From contig CAZART010000001.1 of assembly GCA_964487555.1 (NCBI GenBank), forward strand, positions 1 to 64,000: a stretch of DNA of 64,000 nt, given 5' to 3'. The position numbers were made by a program, and so were the translations under genes. Below the pieces are notes generated by a model. The model was not told where the DNA came from. It saw only the letters and a program-made list of their open reading frames with translations, and did not search any database. Each line of letters begins with the position of its first letter. Positions within the stretch are counted from its first letter, which is position 1. This stretch comes from CAZART01 sp964487555. GTDB lineage: Bacteria; Bacteroidota; Rhodothermia; Rhodothermales; VXPQ01. Shown in pieces: positions 15,858 to 24,950 of the stretch.

Positions 15858-17249
15858 ATGAGATACGTCGTCTCCCTCGCTTGTGCCGTAGTGCTGCTCG
15901 CGTCTACGCTAACGTCGAGAACAGCTGCCCAGGGGCTGCATCAGCCTCAGGGCCTGGAAACGGTAGCTTTTGTGAACGTGAACATCGTTCCGATGGATCA
16001 GGAACGGGTGCTCCCCGCCCAGACCGTAATTGTTCGCAACGGGCGCATCGAAACAATCGGATCGAGTGATTCCGTTCACGCACCCGAAGGGGCCCTCGTA
16101 GTAGACGGAACGGGCAAATTTCTGATGCCGGGGCTCTCCGAGATGCACGCCCATATTCCCTCTCCGCAGCACGGTGAGGATACGATCGAGCGTACGCTGT
16201 TCCTTTATCTATCCAATGGAGTAACGACGATCCGCGGTATGCTCGGGCATCCCCGTCATCTCGAGCTGCGCGAGCAGGCGGAGCGGGGCGAGATCCTGTC
16301 TCCACGCATCTACACCTCAGGTCCGTCCTTCAATGGAAACTCGGCGCAGACGCCGGAGATCGCCACGCAGATGGTGGAGGAGCAGCACGCGGCCGGGTAT
16401 GACCTGCTCAAACTCCACCCGGGGCTGAAGCGGTCCGTGTTCGATGCGATCGTCGCGGCCGCGCAGCCGCTGGATATGCCGTTCGCCGGGCATGTTTCGG
16501 CTGACGTCGGCCTGAATCGCGCCCTGGCAGCCGGGCAAGCGTCGATCGATCATCTGGACAGCTACATCGAGGCCCTCGCCGGCTTCGGAGACGGTTTTGC
16601 GGATCAGGAATCCGGATTTTTCGGCCTCGGTCTCACCGATGAGATCGACCTCGCGAAGATCCCCGACCTTGCCGCGGCCACGCGTGAGGCGGGCGTATGG
16701 AACGCCCCCACGCAAAGTCTTCTCGAACACCTGCTGACGGACGAGAATCCGGACGAGATGGCGCGCCGGTCCGAACTGCGATACATGCCGCCGGCAACGG
16801 TCAGCCAGTGGGTGGAGTCGGTACGAGGCGTTCGGGAACAGGCTGGGAGCGCGGAGCGCGCCGAGCGTTATCTCGACGCACGGCGCCGGTTGATTAAGGC
16901 GCTGCACGACGAGGGTGCCGGACTGGTTCTGGGCTCCGACGCGCCGCAGATTTTCAACGTGCCCGGCTTCTCCATTCATCACGAGCTGCGCTCGCTGGTG
17001 GCCTCCGGACTTACGCCGTATCAGGCGCTGGCGACCGGGACACGTCATCCCGCCGTTTACTTCGGCACGGATGAGTGGGGCACCGTCGCCGCGGGTACCT
17101 ATGCCGACCTCGTTTTGCTCGATGGAAACCCGCTCGAGACCGTCGAGCATGTAGAACGCCCCGCCGGTGTGATGGTGCGGGGGCGCTGGCTCTCCAGGGG
17201 CGACATCGAGAAGCGTCTCGAAGAAATCGCGGCCGCCGTGCAGGAGTGA
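15858..17249 (+). CDS. Amidohydrolase family protein (imidazolonepropionase-like), exported
   Basis: The ATG at 15858 opens a clean signal peptide ending in TSRTAAQ; a GTG at 15834 would add eight residues. The mature part has an N-terminal beta-sandwich (VDGTGKFLMPGLSEMHAH), in which HAH gives two metal ligands near residue 95, a Lys/His region LLKLHPGLK, AGHVSADVGLNRAL and IDHLDS with two further His, and SDAP with the final Asp. This is the composite TIM-barrel amidohydrolase fold, closest to the secreted Xaa-Pro or imidazolonepropionase-like group common in Bacteroidota. It probably acts on peptides or N-acyl compounds in the periplasm; the substrate is not determined. Confidence 0.87.
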   Translation: MRYVVSLACAVVLLASTLTSRTAAQGLHQPQGLETVAFVNVNIVPMDQERVLPAQTVIVRNGRIETIGSSDSVHAPEGALVVDGTGKFLMPGLSEMHAHIPSPQHGEDTIERTLFLYLSNGVTTIRGMLGHPRHLELREQAERGEILSPRIYTSGPSFNGNSAQTPEIATQMVEEQHAAGYDLLKLHPGLKRSVFDAIVAAAQPLDMPFAGHVSADVGLNRALAAGQASIDHLDSYIEALAGFGDGFADQESGFFGLGLTDEIDLAKIPDLAAATREAGVWNAPTQSLLEHLLTDENPDEMARRSELRYMPPATVSQWVESVRGVREQAGSAERAERYLDARRRLIKALHDEGAGLVLGSDAPQIFNVPGFSIHHELRSLVASGLTPYQALATGTRHPAVYFGTDEWGTVAAGTYADLVLLDGNPLETVEHVERPAGVMVRGRWLSRGDIEKRLEEIAAAVQE

Positions 17250-17457
17250 GAAAGTCCTTGCGACGTGCTTTATCGCACATCGAGTGCGCTCATGCGCACC
17301 GTTGCTACGGTGCCGGTTTTAAGGTACCCTGTATCATTCGAAGCGGCTACTGAGAATGCAGTGCTTCAGGCGGAGCACGTGGTGCGCGAGTCATTTAGCT
17401 CGATCATGATTCCGGAAGCGGCGCGTGACGACCTGAAACTCGGATGCAGAGCGGCTC

Positions 17458-17865
17458 ATGTACACGTTTCAACCCGACGCCAAAATGCCCACGCGCGCAA
17501 AAGACTGGTTCGAACAGGCGCTAAACGATATGGAGCACGCGAAGGAGTCTCAGGCGTCCGGCCGGCATGAGTGGGCATGCTTCGCGGCTCAACAGTCGGC
17601 TGAAAAGGCCGTCAAAGCTCTGCATCTTCATCTCGGTCAGGATGCGTGGGGGCACGTCGTGGCGCAGCTCCTTCGAGACCTACCGATCGATGTCCCCGCG
17701 TTACTGATCGAAGCCGGCCGAGTCCTCGACAATTTCTATATCCCGACGCGATATCCAAACAGCCATCCTCAAGGAGCGCCTTTCGAGCACTACGGTCCGC
17801 TGCAGAGTCAAGAGGCGCTGCGACGAGCTCAGGACGTTATCGAATTCGTATCACAGCGCATGTAG
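17458..17865 (+). CDS. HEPN domain protein (toxin-type RNase of a HEPN/MNT pair)
   Basis: The all-helical 135-residue protein has the HEPN layout: an N-terminal helix WFEQALNDMEHAK, the conserved CFAAQQSAEKAVKAL helix, and the active-site motif RYPNSH (R-x4-H), intact. HEPN proteins of this type cleave or bind RNA and are neutralised by the adjacent nucleotidyltransferase, in characterised pairs by AMPylation near the R-x4-H site. The neighbouring MNT gene begins 1 bp after the stop codon, which fits one toxin-antitoxin operon. The start at 17458 is taken; ATG 17485 would give a more typical short N-terminus. Confidence 0.88.
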   Translation: MYTFQPDAKMPTRAKDWFEQALNDMEHAKESQASGRHEWACFAAQQSAEKAVKALHLHLGQDAWGHVVAQLLRDLPIDVPALLIEAGRVLDNFYIPTRYPNSHPQGAPFEHYGPLQSQEALRRAQDVIEFVSQRM

Positions 17866-17866
17866 G

Positions 17867-18271
17867 ATGCCGGTTCGCTTGCTCACAGATCGTGTGATTC
17901 AATGGCCGGACGCCGAAACCGTGCGAGCGGCTGCCATCGAATGGGCCGGAAGTATCGCGGCGAAGCATGATGAGGTTCGGACGATCGGAATCTTCGGATC
18001 CTACGCACGTGATAATTGGGGAGTCGGCAGCGATCTGGATGCCATCATCATCGTCGATGAGACCGACGCGCCGTACGAACGACGTGCACTCACTTTCGAC
18101 ATGCCGATTCTCCCGGTGCCCGTCGATCTCCTCGTCTATACCGCGTCCGAATGGGACCGCCTCGAACGCGGCGGCATGCGCCGCGCCGCAGAGGAGATGG
18201 TCTGGCTGTATCGGCGGGATGGAATCGATGGATGTCGCCCGGTTCCTCAACCTACAGACAGTTCAGGGTGA
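17867..18271 (+). CDS. MNT domain nucleotidyltransferase (antitoxin of the HEPN/MNT pair)
   Basis: The 134-residue protein has the minimal nucleotidyltransferase core: GSYARDNWGVGSDLD, containing the GSxAR signature and the SDxD metal site, and a third acidic strand VPVDLLVY. It matches the antitoxin partner of HEPN toxins, which inactivates the toxin by transferring AMP. Its 3' end overlaps the 3' end of the oppositely oriented PadR gene by 25 bp (18247-18271), so read-through in either direction would give antisense RNA. Confidence 0.88.
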   Translation: MPVRLLTDRVIQWPDAETVRAAAIEWAGSIAAKHDEVRTIGIFGSYARDNWGVGSDLDAIIIVDETDAPYERRALTFDMPILPVPVDLLVYTASEWDRLERGGMRRAAEEMVWLYRRDGIDGCRPVPQPTDSSG

Positions 18272-18591
18272 GGCCCCCAGAGCTTGATGAAGATCGAGTT
18301 CACGTCGAGCCATTGCCGCTTCTCCGCGTTCAGCTCTTTCAGACCTTTTTCGGTGAGCCGGTAGTACTTCCGGTCAGGTGCGTTCTCGACGGACTTCCAT
18401 GTCGAAGCAAGCAGGCCATCGTTCTCCAGAGCATGGAGTGCGGGGTAGAGCATCCCGGTGGACCATCGGATCTTCCCGTCCGAGAGGTCCTGGATTTTCT
18501 GAATAATTTGGTAGCCGTAGTTCTCGCCATCGGCGAGAATGGACAGGACCATCGGTCTTGTTGTGGCCGTGACGAGCGTCTTGGAAATCAT
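18247..18591 (-). CDS. PadR family transcriptional regulator
   Basis: The ATG at 18591 gives a 114-residue protein with the standard PadR start: a helix with TTRPMVLSILADGENYGYQII, then IRWSTGMLYPALHALENDGLL (recognition helix and wing) and YYRLTEKGLKEL. Longer upstream frame is not protein-like. It lies 50 bp downstream of the permease gene 18642-21299 on the same strand. Permeases with the N-terminal prefix domain are commonly paired with PadR regulators, so it probably controls its own permease operon. A candidate operator is the inverted repeat at 21416-21442. Confidence 0.9.
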   Translation of the reverse strand: MISKTLVTATTRPMVLSILADGENYGYQIIQKIQDLSDGKIRWSTGMLYPALHALENDGLLASTWKSVENAPDRKYYRLTEKGLKELNAEKRQWLDVNSIFIKLWGPHPELSVG

Positions 18592-18641
18592 GTCGTGCGG
18601 AATGCTGGTGAAAGGGCCGATGGAGGAGGCAATCCTTTTCG

Positions 18642-21299
18642 TCACTCGTAGCGAAGACTTTTCACCGGGTCGGCCAGGGCCGCTTTGATCGCCTGAAAAC
18701 TGACCGTCGTCCACGCGATGACCATCGCCAGCACGCCGGCCGCGACAAACAATCCCGCCCCTATGTCGACATGATCCGCGAATCGCGTCAGCCACTCCCG
18801 CACGACGAGGTACGAAATCGGAAGCGCCAGCACGATTCCGAGCAGCACGAGGCGCGTAGTCTCACCCGCCAGGAGCATTGCCAGGTTCGTCGTGGTCGCC
18901 CCGAGCACCTTCCGCACGCCGATCTCTTTCGTGCGATGCTGCACGGTATAAGAGACGAGTCCGTATAGCCCCAGGCACGAAATGAAAATGGCGATGCCCG
19001 CAAAGACGTTCGCAAGCCGCCCTATAACTGTTTCGCTGCGGTAAGCGGCTTCGAATTCTTCGTCGAGGAATCGGTAATCAAATGGATAGTCGGGGTTGAA
19101 CTGCTCGAAGACTTCCTCGAGACTTGCGAGCGCCTTGCTGGTCTCGCCGGAGTGCGTGCGCACGAAAAATTGATTCGTATTCTGCGGCGCGAGCTGCATG
19201 ATGAGGGGCTCCGTCGGAGCGTAAATCGAGTTCATCTCAAAATCCGTGACGACGCCGATCACAGGACCCGTCTGACCCCAGAATGAGATCTGGGTACCCG
19301 GCACGTCGCTGCTCCCGATGATTCGAGCCAGCTCTTCGTTGATGACGTATCCCGGGTTCGCGGCTCCGTGTTCACGAGAAAATGAGCGCCCCGCAATCAC
19401 TTCCATCTTCATCGTCTCGATGAAGTCGTAGTCCGCGCTGAGAACGGCCACCTCGTATTCGGCGTCGGGGTCTTTTCCGTCCCAGGTGGCCGTGCTCGTG
19501 CTCTGGCCCACGGAGAGCGGGCTCGTACTCGCAGCCGTCACACCCGCGATCCCCGGACGTTTTAGAAGCTCCTGTCGTACGGCATCGTACTGGCTTTTCA
19601 GCGCCCCTTCCTGGGCCAGTTTTATGACGTTCCCCCGGTCTAGTCCCAGGTCGCGATTTCTGATGTAATCGATCTGAAGATAGACGGCGACCGTCGCCGC
19701 GATGAGAAGCACGGAAAGACAAAACTGGAAAACGACGAGTCCTCTGCGCAGCGCGGCCGCACTCGGGCGCTGGCGGAACGTACCGCGCAGGGCGGCCAGC
19801 GGGCTGAATGAGGAAAGGTATAATGCAGGATAACTGCCGGACAGCAGTCCGACGGTCAGCGAAATAGCGAGTCCTGAGAAGAAAATCGATCCACCAAAAT
19901 CTGCGATGACGAAGTGCTTGTCCGTCATGTGGTTGAAGGATGGGAGCAGGAAAAGGACGAGCGGCAACGAAGCCGCGAAGGCAATAAGGGCCACCAGCGT
20001 GGATTCGCCGAGAAACTGGCCTATGAGAGAGCGCTGATGGGCACCGATAGCCTTGCGCACGCCGATCTCTCGCGCGCGCCTCGCCGACCTTGCGGTCGCC
20101 AGATTCGTGAAGTTGATGGCGGCGATCAGGAGCAGGAAGACGGCCACGACGGACAGAATCCGGACGTATTCGATGCGTCCGCCTACCAGTCGCCCGTCCT
20201 CGTAGTCCGAGTGGAGGTAGAGCTCCTCATACGGCTGTAGGAAAAGCGACTCGTCGGCCCCCTCCTCGTTCGCATTCACGACGCCCGCGATCTGCTCACT
20301 CACGGCTGCCGGCGATGCTCTCGGTTGCAGCTTCACGTAAAGGGAAAACGAGTTGTTGCCCCAGGTGTCGACCCAATCGTTGCGTGCGAAGAAGTCGAGT
20401 GCGGGCACCACGACGTCCGAGTGAAACGACGAGTTGTCGGGTATATCTTCGATGACGCCCGTGATCGTGAAGTCCTTCCGATTATCGATCGTCAGTTGCC
20501 TTCCAAGCACGCCGCCAAGCTTCTGCCAGTCTTCGCCGAACAACTTGCGTGCCGTTCGATCGGTGATGACGACGGAGCTCTCGCCTTGCAGCGCGCTTGC
20601 GGGGTCGCCCTGGATAAACGGAAATGCGAAGACGTCGAAGAATGCCGCGCTTGCATAGCTGCCGTCCTCTCGAAAGCTTTCGCCATCCGAAGTGACTACG
20701 AATCGCGAGCCGAATGAGATGACGGCCTGCGAAATCGCCGGATACTCCGTCTCCAGCACGTCCGCGAGCGGCCTCGATGTGGCACGCCAGGTAAAGACGT
20801 CGTCGCCGATACGGACGTTGCGCAGCACCTGATGGATGCGGTCGCCGTCATTCAGGAAGCGGTCGTAGCTCAGTTCATCCTGTACCCAGAGCAGAATGAA
20901 AAAGCTGCACGTAAGGCCCACGGCGAGACCGGTGATGTTGATGAACGAGTAGCCCTTTTGTTTGCGCAGGCTTCGCAGGGCGATCTTGAGAAAGTGCTTG
21001 AGCATGGCGAGTCGAGATAAGAGGTGGTCGGCCACGGTGTGCTCGCGTTTGATCTTTCCCCAGAGTACGTCTCGGTACGCCGTTCGAACTTCCTCGTATT
21101 CGCCCATCTCCTGCATGGCGCGCACGAATGCATCCTTCTCCGAATACCCGCGAGCGACGAGTCCCAACGTTTGGTCGCGCACGTGCTGCTCCAGCTCACG
21201 GATATCTTCTGGACGGAACGAGCGGTCTTGCTCGAAGCGGCGGCGCCACATCGCAATCGCCTTTTCGAGATCGAATCGCGAGTCTAGGTTGCGAGTCAT
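18642..21299 (-). CDS. FtsX/MacB-type ABC transporter permease with N-terminal permease prefix domain
   Basis: The 885-residue protein begins with a soluble helical prefix (about 1-90, RPEDIRELEQHVRDQT and similar) seen in PadR-associated permeases. It continues as two MacB-like units: TM helix (about 110-130, ITGLAVGLTCSFFILLW), periplasmic core domain, three-helix FtsX block containing ATARSARRAREIGVRKAIGA, a second periplasmic domain, and a last FtsX block with RTKEIGVRKVLGATT. It ends in the typical NPV-like DPVKSLRYE. No ATP-binding subunit is encoded nearby, so an ATPase from elsewhere must serve it. Likely roles are export of peptides, lipids or antimicrobials across the envelope. Confidence 0.9.
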   Translation of the reverse strand: MTRNLDSRFDLEKAIAMWRRRFEQDRSFRPEDIRELEQHVRDQTLGLVARGYSEKDAFVRAMQEMGEYEEVRTAYRDVLWGKIKREHTVADHLLSRLAMLKHFLKIALRSLRKQKGYSFINITGLAVGLTCSFFILLWVQDELSYDRFLNDGDRIHQVLRNVRIGDDVFTWRATSRPLADVLETEYPAISQAVISFGSRFVVTSDGESFREDGSYASAAFFDVFAFPFIQGDPASALQGESSVVITDRTARKLFGEDWQKLGGVLGRQLTIDNRKDFTITGVIEDIPDNSSFHSDVVVPALDFFARNDWVDTWGNNSFSLYVKLQPRASPAAVSEQIAGVVNANEEGADESLFLQPYEELYLHSDYEDGRLVGGRIEYVRILSVVAVFLLLIAAINFTNLATARSARRAREIGVRKAIGAHQRSLIGQFLGESTLVALIAFAASLPLVLFLLPSFNHMTDKHFVIADFGGSIFFSGLAISLTVGLLSGSYPALYLSSFSPLAALRGTFRQRPSAAALRRGLVVFQFCLSVLLIAATVAVYLQIDYIRNRDLGLDRGNVIKLAQEGALKSQYDAVRQELLKRPGIAGVTAASTSPLSVGQSTSTATWDGKDPDAEYEVAVLSADYDFIETMKMEVIAGRSFSREHGAANPGYVINEELARIIGSSDVPGTQISFWGQTGPVIGVVTDFEMNSIYAPTEPLIMQLAPQNTNQFFVRTHSGETSKALASLEEVFEQFNPDYPFDYRFLDEEFEAAYRSETVIGRLANVFAGIAIFISCLGLYGLVSYTVQHRTKEIGVRKVLGATTTNLAMLLAGETTRLVLLGIVLALPISYLVVREWLTRFADHVDIGAGLFVAAGVLAMVIAWTTVSFQAIKAALADPVKSLRYE

Positions 21300-21415
21300 G
21301 AGTGAGAGAAGAACATGTCCAATGAGGCGAACGGCAGATCGGGGCGAGGCACGTGGCTAGATCCAAGCGCAATTATCACGATTGAACGAGAGGGCTATGT
21401 GAATGGCCAATATAG

Positions 21416-21442
21416 GGACTATCTTGGAATACGACATAGTCC
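21416..21442. promoter_or_regulatory. Inverted repeat upstream of the permease-PadR operon (candidate PadR operator)
   Basis: GGACTAT (21416-21422) and ATAGTCC (21436-21442) are perfect 7-bp inverted arms separated by 13 nt, about 120 bp upstream of the permease start codon. Centre-to-centre arm spacing is 20 nt, about two helix turns, as expected for a dimeric winged-helix protein. The regulator is an inference from proximity. Confidence 0.4.
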
Positions 21443-21620
21443 TGTCAAAAGTTACACGCCCGTCCGGAAGGGCTCGTACAGAATCGTGCGAAGTTGCGTC
21501 GTTTCCGCTAGATGCGTTCTTGGGGCGCTGAACCTTTTAGGACGGGACGTGCGCACGCAATTCGTTCGTTAAGGAGATTCGCTAACGTAAGCGGTTGAGA
21601 GGCAATGCTGTGGAATCACT

Positions 21621-21725
21621 GCGATATTCGAATTTCGCGAGCCACGCGCGAATGGCGTAGTACGAGACCGGGGCGGCAATGGTGCTCGAAGCCGTGACAC
21701 TCTCGAAACCGGACTGCTTCAGCAG
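21621..21725 (-). pseudogene. Remnant of an FtsX-type permease C-terminus
   Basis: Read on the minus strand, this 35-codon stretch encodes a peptide ending IAAPVSYYAIRAWLAKFEYR. That matches the last transmembrane helix plus amphipathic segment of the permeases in this window (for example ITAPLAYLLMQNWLEKFAYH in the permease at 53 kb). The expected upstream VRKVLGA motif and the downstream NPV-LRYE end are missing. The rest of the 573-bp gap 21300-21872 shows no gene; short frames there lack protein-like composition. Confidence 0.55.
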
Positions 21726-21872
21726 CGCATGGGTGCGCCCTCAAGTACCTCAGATGAGTGGGGGCCCGACGACAAAAAGCTCAATCTCATGGCCCAAACA
21801 TGCAACTCATGACGAAATAGGCGCGCCCCTCCTTAAATACCATCTTCTGCGCTCCCACCGGAGTCAGGATCC

Positions 21873-23069
21873 CTACGAGACGACGTCCTGACCGATCTCG
21901 CCGGTCTGTTTGTCTTTGTAGATGCGACGGACCTGGCCGCTCGGCAGGCGTTCTTCCTTGATGACGAGGCGACCGTCGCTCTCCACGGCCGGCACGTCGA
22001 TTCCGGGGGCCGGCTCGTCTGCGCGCCACACTTCGAGGCTCACGGGGACCCAGGCCTTCGTTCTTGCCGATTCATAGCACGCGTCCAGCACGGCGTTCAC
22101 GAGGTAGCCATCGTAGAAGGTCTCGCGGGGTTCACGACCGTTGTCCATAGATTCGAACATGTCTGCAAACATCTCGACGTACCCCAGGGCGGCCGCTTCG
22201 TCGCCCACGGGGAAGACCCATCCGGATTCGGCTTCGGATTTCTCGGCTACGTAGCCCCCTCCTCCCTGGACGAACATTTCGAAACCGGTGCGCATCCAGT
22301 GGTTTAGCCAGATGGTACCCCGGGTGCCGGAGATTTCGTCGCGGAGGTCCATGCCGCCGTGGAAGGCCCAGCTGACTTCGACCTGACCCAAGGCGCCGCT
22401 CTCGAAGCGGATGAGCGCGACGGCGTGATCTTCGGCTTCGACGGGGTGGACGAGCGTATCGGCCCAGCACATCACTTCGACGGGGCGGTTGTTCTTGCCG
22501 GCGAAGCTGCGGACGATCTCGACGCAGTGGCAGCCCATGTCGATGAGGGCGCCGCCGCCGGCCTTCTCGATGTCCCAAAACCAGGCGCTGTGCGGTCCGG
22601 GATGAGTTTCGCGGGAGCGCGCCCAAAGGACGTCCCCGATGGATCCGTCCTGTACGGCGGTAATGGATTTGAGCGTTTTCGGCGTATAGACGAGGTCTTC
22701 GAGGTAGCCGGCGAAGATCCCGGCTTTTTCGACGGCGTCGAGCATGCGCTTCGCCTCGGCGGCGGTGCGGCCGAGGGGTTTCGTGCACAGGACGGCCTTG
22801 CCTGCCTCGGCACACTTGACGACGGCTTCCTCATGGAGGTAGTTCGGAAGACCGATGACGACTACGTCGGTATCGGGATGCTTGATGGCCTCGTCGAGGT
22901 TGGTGGTGGATTCGGGGATGGCCCATTCGCGGGCGAAGGCCTCGGCGTTGTTCTCGGTGCGCGAGTACACGACATGAACGCGATCCCGGGCCCGTTTGCC
23001 GTGGATGGCCATGGTGTAGAACATGCCGATGAGGCCGGAGCCGAGGAGGGTGATGCGGTGGGCGTTCAC
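21873..23069 (-). CDS. Gfo/Idh/MocA family oxidoreductase
   Basis: From the GTG at 23069 the protein has 398 residues. Residues 1-125 form the Rossmann domain: LLGSGLIGMFYTMA is the dinucleotide loop, followed by VVIGLPNYLHEEAVVKCAEAG and CTKPLGRTAAEAKRM, where the family's catalytic Lys occurs in the xKP motif. The C-terminal domain has DMGCHCVEIVRSF with the usual His. Family members oxidise or epimerise sugars and inositols with NAD(P). The frame extends upstream to 23237 but that part is not protein-like and the fold begins exactly after the GTG. It is divergent from the SIS-domain gene. Confidence 0.88.
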   Translation of the reverse strand: MNAHRITLLGSGLIGMFYTMAIHGKRARDRVHVVYSRTENNAEAFAREWAIPESTTNLDEAIKHPDTDVVVIGLPNYLHEEAVVKCAEAGKAVLCTKPLGRTAAEAKRMLDAVEKAGIFAGYLEDLVYTPKTLKSITAVQDGSIGDVLWARSRETHPGPHSAWFWDIEKAGGGALIDMGCHCVEIVRSFAGKNNRPVEVMCWADTLVHPVEAEDHAVALIRFESGALGQVEVSWAFHGGMDLRDEISGTRGTIWLNHWMRTGFEMFVQGGGGYVAEKSEAESGWVFPVGDEAAALGYVEMFADMFESMDNGREPRETFYDGYLVNAVLDACYESARTKAWVPVSLEVWRADEPAPGIDVPAVESDGRLVIKEERLPSGQVRRIYKDKQTGEIGQDVVS

Positions 23070-23352
23070 GGTGCGGCTGCGATGATTCGCGAATGGTGCG
23101 GTGAGTTTCCGAAAGTACTCACCCCTGCCCGCCGATACCAGTGCTACGCTCGAGCAACCTTGGGTTCGAAATTTTACGACGCAGCATGAAGGCGTGCCGT
23201 GCAGAACGGTCGTGATCCTCGCCGTCGTGGACGGCATGCTCTACATCAGCTCGGCGGCGGCGTTCGGCGTTTTGTTGAATGCAGAGGGGGAGATCCGTAT
23301 GATCCGCTGAGTTCGTGTTCCACGTAATTCAGAGCCGGTCCTGCCGATACGT

Positions 23353-24150
23353 ATGACAGCTAAGGCCCATGCCGCCCATAGATATCTTGACGCGGCGCAG
23401 CGTGTCCTCGACCACATCCGCGCCACGCAAGTGGATGCGATCGAAGCGGCCGCCGAGATTTGCGCGGGGACCATTGCGCAGCGCGGCCTCGTCCACCTCT
23501 TCGGCACGGGCCATTCCCGGATTCTCATCGAGGAGATTTTTCCGCGGCACGGGAGCTTTCCCGGCTTCCACCCCATCGTGGAGCTATCCCTGACCTATCA
23601 TAATCAGGTCGTCGGGGCCAACGGCCAGCGGCAGGCCATGTACCTCGAGCACGTGAAGGGGCTTGGGGGGGTCATCCTGCGAAATTTCGTGCTGAAGCCG
23701 CCGGACAGCTTCATCGTTATGTCGAACAGCGGGGTCAATGAGGTGGTCGTTGATGTCGCACTGGAGGCATCCGAGCGCGGGCTTCCGGTGATCTGCGTCG
23801 TGTCGCAGGCCCACTGCGAGGCGGCTGCCGCGACGCACAGCTCGGGAAAGAAGCTTCCGGACGTGGCCGACGTGACGATAGACAACGGCAGTCCGGCGGG
23901 CGATGCGATGGTTCGGGTGGATGGACTCGACGATCCGGTCGGGCCCGGCTCTACCGTTGGCGGTGCTGCCGTCGTGAACGCGCTGAAGTGCCGTGTTGCC
24001 CAGAAATTGACGGAGCGCGGCGATCCGCCGATTGTGCTGACGAGCAGCTATTTCCTCGGTGCGGACGGCTCCCGAGAGCGCTTTGAGGTGTGTTATGATG
24101 AGTACCGGGCGCGAATGGTGCGTGCCCTCGGGGGTGACCCCGATGCCTGA
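23353..24150 (+). CDS. SIS domain sugar isomerase-like protein (UPF0309 type)
   Basis: The 265-residue protein has one SIS domain: VHLFGTGHSRILIEEIF near residues 46-62, SFIVMSNSGVNEVVVDVALEA with the phosphosugar-binding Ser/Thr turn near 122-130, and a C-terminal helical tail. SIS proteins bind phosphorylated sugars as isomerases, phosphatases or regulators. Its stop overlaps the start of the SDR gene by 8 bp, so the two are translationally coupled, and a Gfo/Idh/MocA enzyme is divergent 283 bp away. The set looks like part of a sugar catabolic route. The actual sugar is unknown. Confidence 0.85.
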   Translation: MTAKAHAAHRYLDAAQRVLDHIRATQVDAIEAAAEICAGTIAQRGLVHLFGTGHSRILIEEIFPRHGSFPGFHPIVELSLTYHNQVVGANGQRQAMYLEHVKGLGGVILRNFVLKPPDSFIVMSNSGVNEVVVDVALEASERGLPVICVVSQAHCEAAAATHSSGKKLPDVADVTIDNGSPAGDAMVRVDGLDDPVGPGSTVGGAAVVNALKCRVAQKLTERGDPPIVLTSSYFLGADGSRERFEVCYDEYRARMVRALGGDPDA

Positions 24151-24907
24151 GCTGGGCGGAAAGGTGGCCGTCGTCACCGGCGCGGCCAGCGGCATCGGCC
24201 AGGCGACGGCGCGGCTGTTCGCCGAGCGCGGTGCGCGCGTGGCTGCCATTGATATCGATGAGACCGGCGGGCAGGCCGCCGTACACGATCTCGAGGACGG
24301 CGTATTCATCCGTGCCGACGTGAGTGATGCGGCAGGCGTGGCGGAGGCGTTCAAGAACGTCTTGGATACCTTCGGACGTATAGACGTCCTGTTCAACGTC
24401 GTCGGGGTGAGCGGGCGGCGGTGGGGCGACGGTCCCGTTGCGGAATGCACCGAAGAGGCCTGGGACCGCGTGATGCAGATCAACCTGAAAAGCGTGTTCC
24501 TGTGCTGCAAGGTTGCGGTGTCGACCATGCTGAGCTCGGGGGGCGGTTCGATCGTCAATCTCTCTTCCGTGCTCGGTATCGTCGGAGGAGACGAGGATTT
24601 CGCCACGCACGCGTATGCGGCGAGCAAGGGGGGCATTATCAGCCTGACGAAAGGAATCGCGAGCTATTACGCGCCACATGGTATCCGGGCGAGTGTCATC
24701 TGCCCGGGACTCATCGCGACGAAGATGAGCGAGCGGGCACAGTCGAATGACCGCATCCGGGCCCGCCTGAAGGACCTGCAGCCGTTAACCGGCGATTTTG
24801 GGCGTGCCGAGGATGTCGCGCAGGCGGCGCTGTATCTTGCTTCCGACGCATCGGCGTTTGTGACGGGCAGTGTGCTGACGGTCGATGGAGGCTGGACCGT
24901 CCGCTAA
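24143..24907 (+). CDS. SDR family oxidoreductase
   Basis: The 254-residue protein starts at ATG 24143, inside the end of the SIS gene. It is a classical short-chain dehydrogenase: TGAASGIGQ at the nucleotide loop (residues 12-20), an acidic residue at the end of strand 2 (AIDIDE) pointing to NAD(H), a degenerate NVVG in place of NAGG, NLSS with the catalytic Ser, YAASKGG with Tyr and Lys, and the closing VLTVDGGW. The catalytic tetrad is complete except that Asn comes from INLKS. It probably oxidises a sugar or sugar acid in the pathway shared with the SIS protein. Confidence 0.9.
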   Translation: MPELGGKVAVVTGAASGIGQATARLFAERGARVAAIDIDETGGQAAVHDLEDGVFIRADVSDAAGVAEAFKNVLDTFGRIDVLFNVVGVSGRRWGDGPVAECTEEAWDRVMQINLKSVFLCCKVAVSTMLSSGGGSIVNLSSVLGIVGGDEDFATHAYAASKGGIISLTKGIASYYAPHGIRASVICPGLIATKMSERAQSNDRIRARLKDLQPLTGDFGRAEDVAQAALYLASDASAFVTGSVLTVDGGWTVR

Positions 24908-24950
24908 TACGCGGTTGCGGCGTTCTTTCTTGCAATAACGGATATCAAGA

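Noticed and set aside
21315..21572. 85-codon plus-strand ORF
   Set aside because: No family resemblance, Arg/Ser-rich composition, and it covers the putative operator of the opposite-strand permease.
23070..23237. N-terminal extension of the Gfo/Idh/MocA gene
   Set aside because: The Rossmann fold begins right after the GTG at 23069; the extension is not protein-like.
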